Made by a program: the position numbers and the translations under genes. Shown here in pieces: positions 43,490 through 52,249 of a stretch of DNA of 64,000 bases. Within the stretch, counting starts at the first letter, position 1. Each line of letters starts with the position of its first letter. The notes under the pieces are model-generated. The model was not told the origin of the DNA. It made no database searches and saw only the letters and a program-made list of their open reading frames with translations. The stretch is from Pseudoduganella plicata (lineage in GTDB: Bacteria; Pseudomonadota; Gammaproteobacteria; Burkholderiales; Burkholderiaceae_D), in the NCBI RefSeq assembly GCF_004421005.1, contig NZ_CP038026.1, positions 3,286,001-3,350,000 of the forward strand, read 5' to 3'.

Positions 43490-44182
43490 TCAGGAGTCGT
43501 CCTGGATGCCGTGCTCCGCGCGCCAGTGGCTGATCAGCTGGTGGCGCGGCGTGGGATAACGTTCGGGGATGGTGGCGGCGGCGCGGATGCGGTCGATACG
43601 GAAGTGCCGCTGCGCGGTGCGCAGTTCGCACCACGCCGCCAGCAGCCGGCGCCCTTCGAAGAACGCCAGGGCAAACGGCCAGACGATACGTTCCGTGGCG
43701 TGGCCCGCCTCGTCGCTGTAGCTGATGCGCAGCTTGTGCTGGTGGCGGATCGCTTCGCGCGCCGGCTGCACGAACGCGTCGTACGACGGTTGCGGCGCGC
43801 CGATCGGCACCCACAGGCTGGTTTCCGCCATATGGTCGCGCAGGTCTTTTGGCGCCGCCATGGCGATCTTCGCCAACGCGGCCGTGGCGGCCTTTGCCAG
43901 CGCCGGGTCGCCCTGCCGGCGCACCCAGCGTGCGCCCAGCACGAGCGCTTCCATCTCGTCGGCGCCGAACATCAGTGGTGGCAGGAAGCAGCCCGCCTTC
44001 ATCAGGTAGCCCACGCCGGCCGAACCGTCGATGGGGGCGCCCAGTTCGGCCAGCGTCTGGATGTCGCGGTAGATCGTCCGTTCCGACACGCCCAGCTGGT
44101 CCGCCAGCGCGGCTGCCGTGACGGGACGGCGGTTGGCACGCAAGGCGTCCATCAGCTGAAACAGGCGGCCGGCTCGGCTCAT
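43490..44182 (-). CDS. YafY-type HTH/WYL domain transcriptional regulator
   Basis: The 230-residue protein has an N-terminal winged helix-turn-helix of the HTH_11 type (MSRAGRLFQLMDALRANRRP and LADQLGVSERTIYRDIQTLAELG) and a WYL domain at about 140-215 (LRISYSDEAGHATERIVWPF..FFEGRRLLAAWCELR). WYL domains bind nucleic acid or nucleotide ligands; many such regulators control stress or defence genes. The GST gene downstream is a possible target. It lies between the GST and FRG-domain genes, all on the same strand with small gaps. Confidence 0.9.
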   Translation of the reverse strand: MSRAGRLFQLMDALRANRRPVTAAALADQLGVSERTIYRDIQTLAELGAPIDGSAGVGYLMKAGCFLPPLMFGADEMEALVLGARWVRRQGDPALAKAATAALAKIAMAAPKDLRDHMAETSLWVPIGAPQPSYDAFVQPAREAIRHQHKLRISYSDEAGHATERIVWPFALAFFEGRRLLAAWCELRTAQRHFRIDRIRAAATIPERYPTPRHQLISHWRAEHGIQDDS

Positions 44183-44229
44183 CGTCTCTCCGTGGTTTTT
44201 ATTGTCCCAAGCCAGTCAGCTTAGCATGC

Positions 44230-45015
44230 CTACCTGCCGTCGGGCTGATAGCCGGGCCATGTGATTTCCAGTTCGTAGCCGATCGAACGGGCCAGGCCGT
44301 CCAGATCGGGGAACAGGGTTGCATGCGTGATGTTCATGCGGTACAGCGACAGCATGGCCTCGGCGCGGATGGTCGGCGGCAGCACGAACTTGCGCATCAG
44401 CGCGGGACCGGACGCATACTGGCCGATGATCTCGTCGAGCGGCTTGTCCAGCACGCCCGGCACGACAAACGTGCCGGACTGCGCGACGAGGCGCCGGTCC
44501 ATGGCTTCCGGCTCGCCGACCCAGATGATCTCCTTGGTATTGGGCGCGAAGTGGCGCTCGAAATTGCCGGAGATGCGCGGATCGATCGCCTCGCGGCGCA
44601 GCGCCGGGTCGTTGCGTGGCGCCGCGCGCCACAACGTGGGCGTGTCCAGCGCGAACACGGCGGCGCTGCGACTGGTGCGGTACAGCGCAAAGAACGCGGC
44701 CACGAACGGCGACTTGGTAAAGTCGAGCATGCGCGTGGGCGCGCCGTGGTGCTGCATCAGCGCCAGGCAGCGCAGGTCGTCAGCCAGTACGCTGGCATCG
44801 GGCAGGTAGATGTGGGCCTTGCGGCGGAAAATGCGCAGCGCCCGCTCCTCGCGCTGGCGCCACGACTGCCGGTCCGGCACGAAGTGCTGCAGGTAGCGCG
44901 ACAATGAACTCATCAGCTGCCAGTCGGCATCGGGCAGGCCGCGAAAGGCCCAGCCGTCGCAAGCCGACGTCAGCGTGACGAATTCATCCCAGCTGTTGAT
45001 ATGCACGATCTCCAT
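44230..45015 (-). CDS. FRG domain-containing protein
   Basis: The 261-residue protein carries the FRG domain, named from its Phe-Arg-Gly, here WAFRGLPDADWQL at about residues 22-34. It continues with RIFRRKAHIYLPD, the LALMQHHGAPTRMLDFTKSPFVAAFFAL block (about 85-112) and later GPALMRKFVLPP. The domain is found in isolated bacterial genes and in some phage-defence or toxin-like proteins; its biochemical function is not known. GGAG stands 6 nt before the ATG. It is divergent from the LacI gene and lies 47 nt upstream of the WYL regulator. Confidence 0.85.
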   Translation of the reverse strand: MEIVHINSWDEFVTLTSACDGWAFRGLPDADWQLMSSLSRYLQHFVPDRQSWRQREERALRIFRRKAHIYLPDASVLADDLRCLALMQHHGAPTRMLDFTKSPFVAAFFALYRTSRSAAVFALDTPTLWRAAPRNDPALRREAIDPRISGNFERHFAPNTKEIIWVGEPEAMDRRLVAQSGTFVVPGVLDKPLDEIIGQYASGPALMRKFVLPPTIRAEAMLSLYRMNITHATLFPDLDGLARSIGYELEITWPGYQPDGR

Positions 45016-45174
45016 GGCGACTCCGCTTTGCGAACAGATAAATATGCTCCCACAGCGTTGCGCAAGGCGTCAAATGAACATCATTCACGGCCAGGCCGTA
45101 CCCGAGCGATTGACAGTCCCGGCGATTCATGGCGAAATCCAGCCCTGATAACAATAACGACAACGATAAACACG

Positions 45175-46203
45175 ATGAGCCGAAGCACTTCCACCAAAAG
45201 CCGCGCCAGCGGCCGTGTCACCCTGAGCGACGTGGCGCGGCTTGCCGGCGTCGCGCCCATGACGGCGTCGCGCGCCATCAACCAGCCGGAGCTCGTGTCG
45301 GCCATCCTGCGCCAACGGGTCGAACAGGCCGTGCAGGAATTGGGATATGTCCCCAACCGCGCCGCGCGGGCACTGGCGTCGGCGCAATCGAACGTGATCG
45401 TCGTGCTGGTGCCGTCGCTGTCGAACACCGTGTTCACGGCGGTGCTGCAGGGGATTCAGGACGTACTCGATGCCGACAACTATCAGGTCCTGATCGGCAA
45501 TACGCGCTACTCGGACGCGGAAGAAGAGAAGCTCCTGAATATCTACATGCAATCGAACCCGGACGGCATCCTGCTTTCCGGCCTGTCGCATAGCGCGCGC
45601 GTGCAGCAGATGCTGGCGACGTCGAAGGTGCCCGTCGTGTCGATGATGGACCTGTCGGACGATCCCGCCCAGTTGTGCGTGGGCTTCTCGCAGTTCGACG
45701 CCGGCCAGACGATGACGCGCTACCTGATCGACAAGGGCAAGCGCCGCATCGGCTTCATCGGCGCCCAGCTGGACGAACGTACATTGAAACGCTGCGAAGG
45801 CTACCGCAAGGCGATGCTGGACGCGGGCCTGGCCGATCCGCGCCTGGAGCTCATGGTGCCCGACCCGTCGACCATCGCGCTGGGCGCGGAGCTGCTGGGA
45901 CGCATGCTGGCCAAGGTGCCCGATTGCGATGCCATCTTCTGCTGCAACGACGACCTCGCGCACGGCGCCATCTACCAGTGCCAGCGCCGCGGCATCGCCG
46001 TGCCGGAACGGCTGGCGATCTGCGGCTTCAACGACCTGCCCGCGTCGGCGTGGATGAAGCCTTCGCTGACCACCGTCGGCACGCCGCGCTACCGCATCGG
46101 CTACGAGGCAGCCACGATGCTGCGCGCCGCCATCCGCGGCGAGGCGCCTGCACAGGCGCATGTGGACCTGGGTTTCACGCTGATGGCGCGCGAGAGCGCT
46201 TGA
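45175..46203 (+). CDS. LacI family transcriptional regulator (GntR-like)
   Basis: The 342-residue repressor has the LacI-family helix-turn-helix VTLSDVARLAGVAPMTASRAINQPELV at about 15-40 and the hinge NRAARALASAQSN, then a periplasmic-binding-protein-like sugar domain. SNTVFTAVLQGIQDVLDADNYQVLIGNT is typical of the gluconate repressor GntR. The neighbouring gene encodes gluconokinase, which supports gluconate as effector. An identical 15-bp near-palindrome in front of gntK and of the sugar transporter operon is the likely operator. No such site is seen before its own gene. The start at 45175 has a weak ribosome site. Confidence 0.88.
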   Translation: MSRSTSTKSRASGRVTLSDVARLAGVAPMTASRAINQPELVSAILRQRVEQAVQELGYVPNRAARALASAQSNVIVVLVPSLSNTVFTAVLQGIQDVLDADNYQVLIGNTRYSDAEEEKLLNIYMQSNPDGILLSGLSHSARVQQMLATSKVPVVSMMDLSDDPAQLCVGFSQFDAGQTMTRYLIDKGKRRIGFIGAQLDERTLKRCEGYRKAMLDAGLADPRLELMVPDPSTIALGAELLGRMLAKVPDCDAIFCCNDDLAHGAIYQCQRRGIAVPERLAICGFNDLPASAWMKPSLTTVGTPRYRIGYEAATMLRAAIRGEAPAQAHVDLGFTLMARESA

Positions 46204-46301
46204 GTTTGGGGACTGGCTCGCTGGCGGCGGACGTCCGTCGCCGACGTGGCTAGTCGATGCCTGGACGCACCCGAAGCACGACGCAACACCCACCAAACAA
46301 C

Positions 46302-46353
46302 TTGAACATTACCGCAGCTTCCATTAGACTGGGCCACAATGTTAGCGCTATCA
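46302..46353 (+). promoter_or_regulatory. gntK promoter and LacI-type operator
   Basis: TTGAAC (46302-46307), 17 nt, TAGACT (46325-46330), then ATGTTAGCGCTATCA at 46339-46353, an imperfect palindrome TGNTAGCGCTANCA centred on CG as in LacI-family operators. The same 15 nt stand at 51078-51092 in the GPH transporter promoter. A repressor bound here would sit at the transcription start. Confidence 0.7.
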
Positions 46354-46362
46354 GAGGTGGGG

Positions 46363-46884
46363 ATGAACGAAGCAACGAAGGGAGACGATGCGCAGCCGCG
46401 CTGGGTGGTCATGGGCGTCAGCGGATGCGGCAAGAGCTCCGTCGGCATTACCCTGGCCGAGGCGCTGGGCGTGCGGTTTGTCGAAGGCGACCAGTACCAC
46501 TCGCCGGAAAACGTCGCCAAGATGGCCGCCGGCACGCCACTGACGGATGGCGACCGCGTGCAGTGGCTGGCCAGCCTGCAGGCCGAGATCCGCGCGTCCG
46601 TCGACGGCGGCGTCGGTGTCGTCGTGTCGTGTTCGGCGTTGAAGCGGCGCTACCGCGACCTGCTGCGCGCCGGCGCGCCGAACCTGCGCTTTGCTCATCT
46701 GGTCGGCAGCAAGGATTTGATCGCCGCGCGCATGGCAACGCGCACGGGGCACTACATGCCGCTGTCGCTGCTGGACAGCCAGCTGGCAGCGCTGGAGCCG
46801 CTGGCGGACGACGAGGCGGGAGTGCGGCTCGATATCCGCGAGGCGGTGCCGGCGCTGGTGGAGCAGATACTGGGCGGTAACTAG
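46363..46884 (+). CDS. gntK: Gluconokinase
   Basis: The 173-residue cytoplasmic kinase phosphorylates gluconate to 6-phosphogluconate. It has the P-loop VMGVSGCGKSSVG at about 16-28, the substrate block GVRFVEGDQYHSPENVAKMAAGTPLTD and the lid LVGSKDLIAARMATRTGHYMP. The ATG at 46363 has GAGG at good spacing; the in-frame ATG at 46339 is part of the operator and is rejected. An operator shared with the transporter/phosphorylase operon ties it to that pathway. Confidence 0.95.
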   Translation: MNEATKGDDAQPRWVVMGVSGCGKSSVGITLAEALGVRFVEGDQYHSPENVAKMAAGTPLTDGDRVQWLASLQAEIRASVDGGVGVVVSCSALKRRYRDLLRAGAPNLRFAHLVGSKDLIAARMATRTGHYMPLSLLDSQLAALEPLADDEAGVRLDIREAVPALVEQILGGN

Positions 46885-46889
46885 CCGAA

Positions 46890-46951
46890 TCAATAAACCG
46901 GAGCCTGTCACCGGTTTTTACCAAAACCGGTGACAGGCTCCGGTTTATTGA
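46890..46951. repeat. 29-bp inverted repeat, REP-like (element B)
   Basis: Arms 46890-46918 and 46923-46951 are exact reverse complements with a 4-nt loop. The right arm contains AAAACCGGTGACAGGCTCC, identical to element A. A second, weaker inverted pair with the same core follows (GGGGACAGG at 46981-46989 against CCTGTCTCC at 47014-47022). The element lies between the convergent ends of gntK and the GH94 gene. Confidence 0.9.
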
Positions 46952-47030
46952 CGGGGAACGGCTGCCTCTGGTTAAACGTCGGGGACAGGCACTTCGGGCA
47001 CCGCTCGAAAGGCCCTGTCTCCAGCGACAT

Positions 47031-49412
47031 CTACGGGACGCTGACCTCCAGCCGATAGCTTCGTCCTGCCTCGATCGCCGTGACGCGCGGCTCGGCCAGC
47101 AGCGCGCCATCGCAGTGCACTTCCACACTTTGCCCACCCGTCCGGCGGATCGTCACGTCGAACGTGGCGCCGCGGAACTGGCGCACCACGCGCATGCCGG
47201 GCCAGTCGCGCGGCAGTTGCGGCGCGATGCGCAGCCCCGCTTCGTCGCCGGCCAGGCCGCAAAGGCCTTCCACGACGCAGCGGTAGACCCACGACACCGT
47301 GCCCGTATTGAACAACTGGCTGGACCGCCCTGCCGTGCGCGGGTACTCGCGCCATGCGCCGCGGTAGTAATTCGGGATAAAGATGGGCAGCTGGCCGCGC
47401 TGCAGGTAGTCATCCTCGTCCGGTCCGGGAATCATCTGCCGCAGCAGGTGCCACGCGCGCTCGCTTTCCGCGACCGTATACAGGCTGTAGATGTAGAACG
47501 CGGCGGCGTGGTTGTAGACGGCGCCGTTTTCAGCGGCGCCGGGATGCTTCTGCGTGACGCGGCCCACGTCGTCGCGCATTTTCGAATACGGCGGCGCGAA
47601 CATCTGCACGCCGAACGGCGTATGCAGCTGCTGTTCGATCTCCGCCAGCATTGAGATCCGCTGCACGTCGCTGGCCGCGCCGGACAGGATCGACCACGCC
47701 TGCGGATTGAGCCAGAGGCGTCCCTCCCGGTCTTCCTTGACACCGAAGACGACGCCGTCGTCCGTGATGCCGCGGGCGAACCAGCGGCCATCCCACAGGT
47801 AGTGATTCGCTGCGTCGTTCAGTTCGCGCGCGCCGCCGCGATAGCGCGTCTCGTCCTCCGTATCGCCAAGCTGCGCGCACATGTCGGCCCACAGATTGAG
47901 CGCATAGGCCGCGGCCACCGTCAGCCAGCCCGACACGCCCTTGCCCTTGTAGCCCACCATGTTCATCGGGTCGCACCAGTCGCCCTGGGCGATGAACGAC
48001 AGGCCGCGCAGATCCCGTTCCTTGAGCAGCCAGTCCATCGCGCGGCCGATGCGCTGCGCTACGGTCAGGCTGGACCCATCGCCTGCCGTGACGCTTTCGC
48101 GCAGCAGCGCCCAGTCGGCCGTTTCGTCCAGATACGCCTTCAGGCAGACGGGCAGCCAGACGCAATGGTCCGTGTGCGGCACCTGGTTGATGTACTTCAG
48201 TTCCGCGCCCTCGGCCAGCAGGATCCCGTCCGGCATCGCACCCGTCTCCTCCTGCTGCGACAGCGCGTGCAGGAACGCGGCGCGCGCCGTGGCAGGGCGC
48301 ACGAACGTCATGCCCATATTGTCCTGCAGGTAGTTGCGCGTCTGCGGGTCTGTCGTCAGCCGGTTGACGTCGCCGTGATAGTAGACCTGGCGCGGCAGCC
48401 AGTGGTTGACGAAATTGTTCAGCGCTTCATCGGGCGTGTCGATGGTGACGCAGCCGGCGCCCTGTGCCACGTAGTCCGCATAGTCGGCGCGGGTGCGCGC
48501 AAACGCTTCCTCGCTCAGGTACTTCGCACGCATCGCCGCGATTTCGCCGTCGTCCAGCGCGGGGCCGAACAGGAAGCGGTAGTCCTCGCTGGCGCCGTCG
48601 GCCAGCGCGACGCGGTACTGCACGGTGGCGGCCGGCGTCTCGTAGCGGGCGTCGCCGCCGGCCAGCGTTTCGGCCTGCAGGGCCGATGGCGCGTGCAGGC
48701 CGCCCTCTCCCTCGAATGCCTCCTGCGCCGCTTCCCATGCGTCGGGCGCGCGCTCGCACAGGAAGTAGGTCTTGTCCTTGAAGTCCTTCTGCTTGAAGTA
48801 GTCGGCCACCTTCTGGTACGGCGCCACGCTGCTGGCGACGATGCCGCCCAGGTCCGCGCGGAATTCGGCGGACTGGTTCATCCACGACATGTAGCCGATC
48901 GGGAAGTACGGATAGACGCTGAGCCGCCGCGCCCGGCCCGACACGTTCGTCACGCGCAGCGACCACAGTTCGACGACGTCGTCCACCGACAGGCTCATGA
49001 CCAGCTCGACGCGGATGCCCTGGTGTTCCACGGTCCACGCCAGGTCGCTCTTCCCGGCCGAGAAGACAAAGCGGTCCGCGCAGGCCCGCACGGGTTCGTA
49101 CGGCGCGGAAAACACGTCGCCCGTGTCCTCGTCCTTCACGTAGACGAAGCGGCCCGGATGGTGCGCATAGTAGCCCTGCTCCGGCTGCATGAACGTCTTC
49201 GCTTCCAGGTTTGGCGCATGCGCATACTTGGCCGGTTCGGGCTGCATGAACTGGGCGACGGCATAGCCGCGGCACGTCACCTGGATCATCATGCGGCGGT
49301 TCCACAGGAAGCCCGCCGCGCGCGGCATCGCCGTGGGCGACAGCAGTTCATAACGGTTGCCTCCTTCGGCGGGGCGTAATAGTTGTGACACTCGAAACGC
49401 TTGCGACGACAT
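47031..49412 (-). CDS. GH94 family phosphorylase, probable cellobionic acid phosphorylase
   Basis: The 793-residue protein belongs to glycoside hydrolase family 94: N-terminal beta-sandwich (about 1-270), helical linker and (alpha/alpha)6 barrel with the catalytic Asp near residue 477 in [20 protein letters not shown], then a C-terminal sheet. The WCDP variant, size and [13 protein letters not shown] block resemble cellobionic acid phosphorylases, which split cellobionate with phosphate into glucose-1-phosphate and gluconate. The co-regulated gluconokinase would use the gluconate. There is no signal peptide, so the disaccharide must be imported; the GPH transporter gene lies 12 nt upstream in the same operon. 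Other GH94 specificities are not excluded. Confidence 0.85.
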   Translation of the reverse strand: MSSQAFRVSQLLRPAEGGNRYELLSPTAMPRAAGFLWNRRMMIQVTCRGYAVAQFMQPEPAKYAHAPNLEAKTFMQPEQGYYAHHPGRFVYVKDEDTGDVFSAPYEPVRACADRFVFSAGKSDLAWTVEHQGIRVELVMSLSVDDVVELWSLRVTNVSGRARRLSVYPYFPIGYMSWMNQSAEFRADLGGIVASSVAPYQKVADYFKQKDFKDKTYFLCERAPDAWEAAQEAFEGEGGLHAPSALQAETLAGGDARYETPAATVQYRVALADGASEDYRFLFGPALDDGEIAAMRAKYLSEEAFARTRADYADYVAQGAGCVTIDTPDEALNNFVNHWLPRQVYYHGDVNRLTTDPQTRNYLQDNMGMTFVRPATARAAFLHALSQQEETGAMPDGILLAEGAELKYINQVPHTDHCVWLPVCLKAYLDETADWALLRESVTAGDGSSLTVAQRIGRAMDWLLKERDLRGLSFIAQGDWCDPMNMVGYKGKGVSGWLTVAAAYALNLWADMCAQLGDTEDETRYRGGARELNDAANHYLWDGRWFARGITDDGVVFGVKEDREGRLWLNPQAWSILSGAASDVQRISMLAEIEQQLHTPFGVQMFAPPYSKMRDDVGRVTQKHPGAAENGAVYNHAAAFYIYSLYTVAESERAWHLLRQMIPGPDEDDYLQRGQLPIFIPNYYRGAWREYPRTAGRSSQLFNTGTVSWVYRCVVEGLCGLAGDEAGLRIAPQLPRDWPGMRVVRQFRGATFDVTIRRTGGQSVEVHCDGALLAEPRVTAIEAGRSYRLEVSVP

Positions 49413-49424
49413 GAATTCTCCGGG

Positions 49425-50786
49425 TCAGACTTGGGGTGAAAGCGAGGCCTTGCGCGCGACCAGATCGGCCTGGATCGCCTGCAGGCGCGGGCCGTCCAGC
49501 TTGTAGCAGCACATTACGCCAACGGCCAGCAGCGCGAAGGCGGCCGGGATCAGCGACATCAGCCAGACGATGCCGGCCTGCGACCCCGTGTTCTGGGCGG
49601 CGTTCGGCACATAGCCCAGCGCCGTGAACAGCGCGCCGATGACGGCGACGGCAACGGCGGTGCCAAGCTTTTGCGAGAACGTGGCCGCCGCGAACGTCAT
49701 CGCCGTGGCGCGCCGTCCCGTGCGCCATTCCGTGTAGTCGGCCGTGTCGGCATACATCGAGAACGCCAGCGGCGACTTCGGTCCCAGCACCAGGCCCAGC
49801 GCCGCCTGAAGGACGAACATCAGGCCGACCTGGTCGGGCGGGATGGCAAAGAAGGCGGCGGACAGCAGCGCCGTCAGCGACATCAGCACGATCATCAGCT
49901 TCTTCTTGTCGATGAAGCGCGTCATCAGCGGCGTGGCTGCGGCGCCCGCAGCAGCGGCCATCATGTAGGTCGGAACGAAGCTGGCCATCAGCTCCGGGCG
50001 GCCCACGTAGTATTTGAAGTAGTACGCGGCCGTCGTCGTGCGCAAGGTGATCGTCACCATGATGATCAGCGCCAGGAAGAACAGCACCAGCCACGGGCCG
50101 TTGCGGGTCAGGTCGCGTATGTCCTGCATCACGTTTGACTTCTGCCCGGGCGGCGGCAGGATGCGCTCACGCGTGTTGGCAAACGCGATGGCGAACATCA
50201 GCGACGCGGCAATCGCCCACACCAGCATCGTCAGCTGCCAGCCCAGCTTTTCGTCATCGCCGCCCAGCCACTTCACCAGCGCGGGCGTGGCCGCCGTCAC
50301 CAGCGTGCTGCCGGCAAAGGCGCAGATGAAGCGCAGGCCGTTGATCGTCGACCGCTCCTGCGGGTCCGCCGACATGACGCCGGACAGCGCGTTGTACGGG
50401 ATATTGATCGCGGTGTAGCACACCATCATCAGGAGATACGAGCCGTAGGCCCAGGCCAGCTTGCCGTCGTGGTCCAGGTCCGGCGTCGTATAAGTCAGCA
50501 CGGCGGCGGCGCCCAGCGGCAGCGCGCCCCAGACCAGGTAGGGCCGGAACTTGCCGAAGCGCGTGGTGGTGCGGTCGGCCAGCGCGCCGATCATCGGGTC
50601 GGTAAAGGCGTTGATGAGCTTGATGGCGAACATCATCGACGCGGCGGCGGCGGCGGAGATGCCAAAGATGTCGGTGTAGAAGAACAGCAGGAACGTGGCG
50701 ATATTGGTCCAGTAAAAATTGAACCCCATATCGGCCACGCCGTAACTGATTCTCTCGCGCCAGGACAATGCGTGCGGATCTGCCAT
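49425..50786 (-). CDS. GPH family sugar:cation symporter (MFS)
   Basis: The 453-residue protein has about twelve membrane helices and the glycoside-pentoside-hexuronide signature: RISYGVADMGFNFYWTNIATF at the start, TDPMIGALADRTTTRFGKFRPYL in the loop between helices 2 and 3, and YNALSGVMSADPQERSTING. Such symporters import disaccharides, xylosides or uronides. Its operon partner is the GH94 phosphorylase, so cellobionate or a related disaccharide is the likely cargo. The start at 50786 is chosen by AAGG spacing and homology. The promoter lies about 300 nt upstream. Confidence 0.9.
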   Translation of the reverse strand: MADPHALSWRERISYGVADMGFNFYWTNIATFLLFFYTDIFGISAAAAASMMFAIKLINAFTDPMIGALADRTTTRFGKFRPYLVWGALPLGAAAVLTYTTPDLDHDGKLAWAYGSYLLMMVCYTAINIPYNALSGVMSADPQERSTINGLRFICAFAGSTLVTAATPALVKWLGGDDEKLGWQLTMLVWAIAASLMFAIAFANTRERILPPPGQKSNVMQDIRDLTRNGPWLVLFFLALIIMVTITLRTTTAAYYFKYYVGRPELMASFVPTYMMAAAAGAAATPLMTRFIDKKKLMIVLMSLTALLSAAFFAIPPDQVGLMFVLQAALGLVLGPKSPLAFSMYADTADYTEWRTGRRATAMTFAAATFSQKLGTAVAVAVIGALFTALGYVPNAAQNTGSQAGIVWLMSLIPAAFALLAVGVMCCYKLDGPRLQAIQADLVARKASLSPQV

Positions 50787-51077
50787 CGGAACCTTTACCA
50801 ACCGAAGCTGAAAAAAAACCTGCACGGACGGGCGTCAGAACCCATCCGCGCAGTAAAAACGAATTGGCCAAGTGTAGCCAACCCGCCCATCGGACCAGTC
50901 GGACGGCCGCGCCGCGTGCTCGTGCGCGGGCGCGTCGTCAATATGCTTTATGAGTGCGCACCCGCGCGGCAGTTCGCGTCGCACGCGACGGCACGTTTGC
51001 CGACTGCGGGGACGGGGCGGGTATGGTGGTTGTCTCCTCCATGATGTTCGGTGGGCGCCAGCTCGTCTTCGCGAGGG

Positions 51078-51121
51078 ATGTTAGCGCTATCAAGTGTAAT
51101 AACAGCTTGCCGGGAAGTCAA
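51078..51121 (-). promoter_or_regulatory. Promoter and LacI-type operator of the GPH-GH94 operon
   Basis: On the minus strand: TTGACT (51121-51116), 17 nt, TACACT (51098-51093), followed at once by the 15-bp near-palindrome (51092-51078), identical to the one behind the gntK -10. The position over the start site fits repression by the LacI-family protein encoded at 45175. Confidence 0.72.
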
Positions 51122-51159
51122 CCAGTTCGTAAGGGAGATATCGGGGGCAGGCGACGTAC

Positions 51160-51186
51160 AAAAAAAATGCCGCCCAAAGGCGGCAT
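51160..51186 (-). terminator. Rho-independent terminator of the yajC-secD-secF operon
   Basis: The stem ATGCCGCC/GGCGGCAT (51167-51174 with 51179-51186) is followed on the minus strand by eight T. It lies 18 nt beyond the secF stop. Confidence 0.92.
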
Positions 51187-51204
51187 CGGTGAAGCGGCAG
51201 GAGG

Positions 51205-52227
51205 TCAGACCACCGCGCCATCCGTTTCGTCTTTTTCCTTGACCGGCTTGATCAGGTCTTCACGCTTTACGCCCAGCCACATGGCGATCGCGGCGGCCAC
51301 AAACACGGACGAGTAGATACTGAACAGGATGCCGATCACCAGCGCCAGCGCGAAATAATGCAGTGCCGGGCCACCCAGGAACAGCATCGCCAGTACCGAC
51401 ATTTCAGTCGAGGCATGGGTGATGATGGTGCGCGAAATCGTGCTGGTGATGGCGTTGTCGATCACTTCGTGCACGCTCATCTTGCGCTGCTTGCGGAAGT
51501 TCTCGCGGATCCGGTCGAAGATCACGACCGACTCGTTGACCGAGTAACCGAGTACCGCAAGGATCGCGGCAAGAACCGTCAGCGAAAACTCCCACTGGAA
51601 GTATGCAAAGAAGCCCATGATAATGACCACGTCATGCAGGTTCGCAATGATCGCCGCGACGGCAAACTTCCACTCGAAGCGCACCGCCAGGTAGATCATG
51701 ACGCCGATGATCACCATGACCAGCGCGTTCAGGCCGTTTTGCGTCAGCTCTTCGCCGACCTGCGGGCCGACAAACTCGACCCGCTGCAGCGAGACCAATT
51801 CCTTGCCGGCTGCGTTGACGCACGCGGTGCGCGCGATACGCTCGCCTTGCGCGGTGACCTCCTCGAAGTGACGTGGCGTGCCTTGGTCCGACCGGCACAG
51901 TGCGTCGAAAGCCCGGGACGACGTCGTATCGGAATTGGAGCCCGGCATGATGGGCAGGCGAATCATCACATCGCTGGCGGTGCCGAAGCTCGATACCTCA
52001 GGGTGCTCGAAACCGGCAGCCGACAGCGACTGTCTCATCCGTTCCAGCTCTGCCGCCTGCGGGTACTTCACTTCCAGCACGGTGCCACCCTTGAACTCGA
52101 TCGACAGGTGCAGCCCGCGGTCGAACAGGAAGAACACGGCGGCGACGAACGTCAACACAGACACCACGTTGAAGATCAACGCGTGGCGCATGAACGGGAT
52201 GTCTTTATGAATGCGGAAAAATTCCAT
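51205..52227 (-). CDS. secF: Protein translocase subunit SecF
   Basis: The 340-residue inner membrane protein is an RND-like partner of SecD that uses the proton gradient to complete protein export through SecYEG. It shows TM1 near 17-34, a periplasmic P1-like domain with HLSIEFKGGTVLEVKYP, and a membrane bundle with IIGVMIYLAVRFEW, GYSVNESVVIFDRIRENFRK and ISRTIITHASTEMSVLAM. Its start is 22 nt after the secD stop. Confidence 0.97.
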   Translation of the reverse strand: MEFFRIHKDIPFMRHALIFNVVSVLTFVAAVFFLFDRGLHLSIEFKGGTVLEVKYPQAAELERMRQSLSAAGFEHPEVSSFGTASDVMIRLPIMPGSNSDTTSSRAFDALCRSDQGTPRHFEEVTAQGERIARTACVNAAGKELVSLQRVEFVGPQVGEELTQNGLNALVMVIIGVMIYLAVRFEWKFAVAAIIANLHDVVIIMGFFAYFQWEFSLTVLAAILAVLGYSVNESVVIFDRIRENFRKQRKMSVHEVIDNAITSTISRTIITHASTEMSVLAMLFLGGPALHYFALALVIGILFSIYSSVFVAAAIAMWLGVKREDLIKPVKEKDETDGAVV

Positions 52228-52249
52228 GAAATCCTCTGGCTGTGATGCG

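Larger units (their letters stand above)
50787..51204 (-). other. 418-nt spacer: long leader and promoter of the GPH-GH94 operon
   Basis: Besides the promoter/operator at 51078-51121 and the secF terminator at 51160-51186, there are about 290 nt between the operator and the transporter start. A 34-codon frame begins MEETTTIPAPSPQ within it, but has no known relative. TTGGCT followed by TTTACT about 18 nt later, near 50890-50860, could be a second promoter. Nothing else is recognised. Confidence 0.4.

Noticed and set aside
46339..46362. Upstream ATG as start of gntK
   Set aside because: This ATG is part of the operator palindrome shared with the transporter promoter and lacks a ribosome site, whereas the ATG at 46363 follows GAGGTGGGG.
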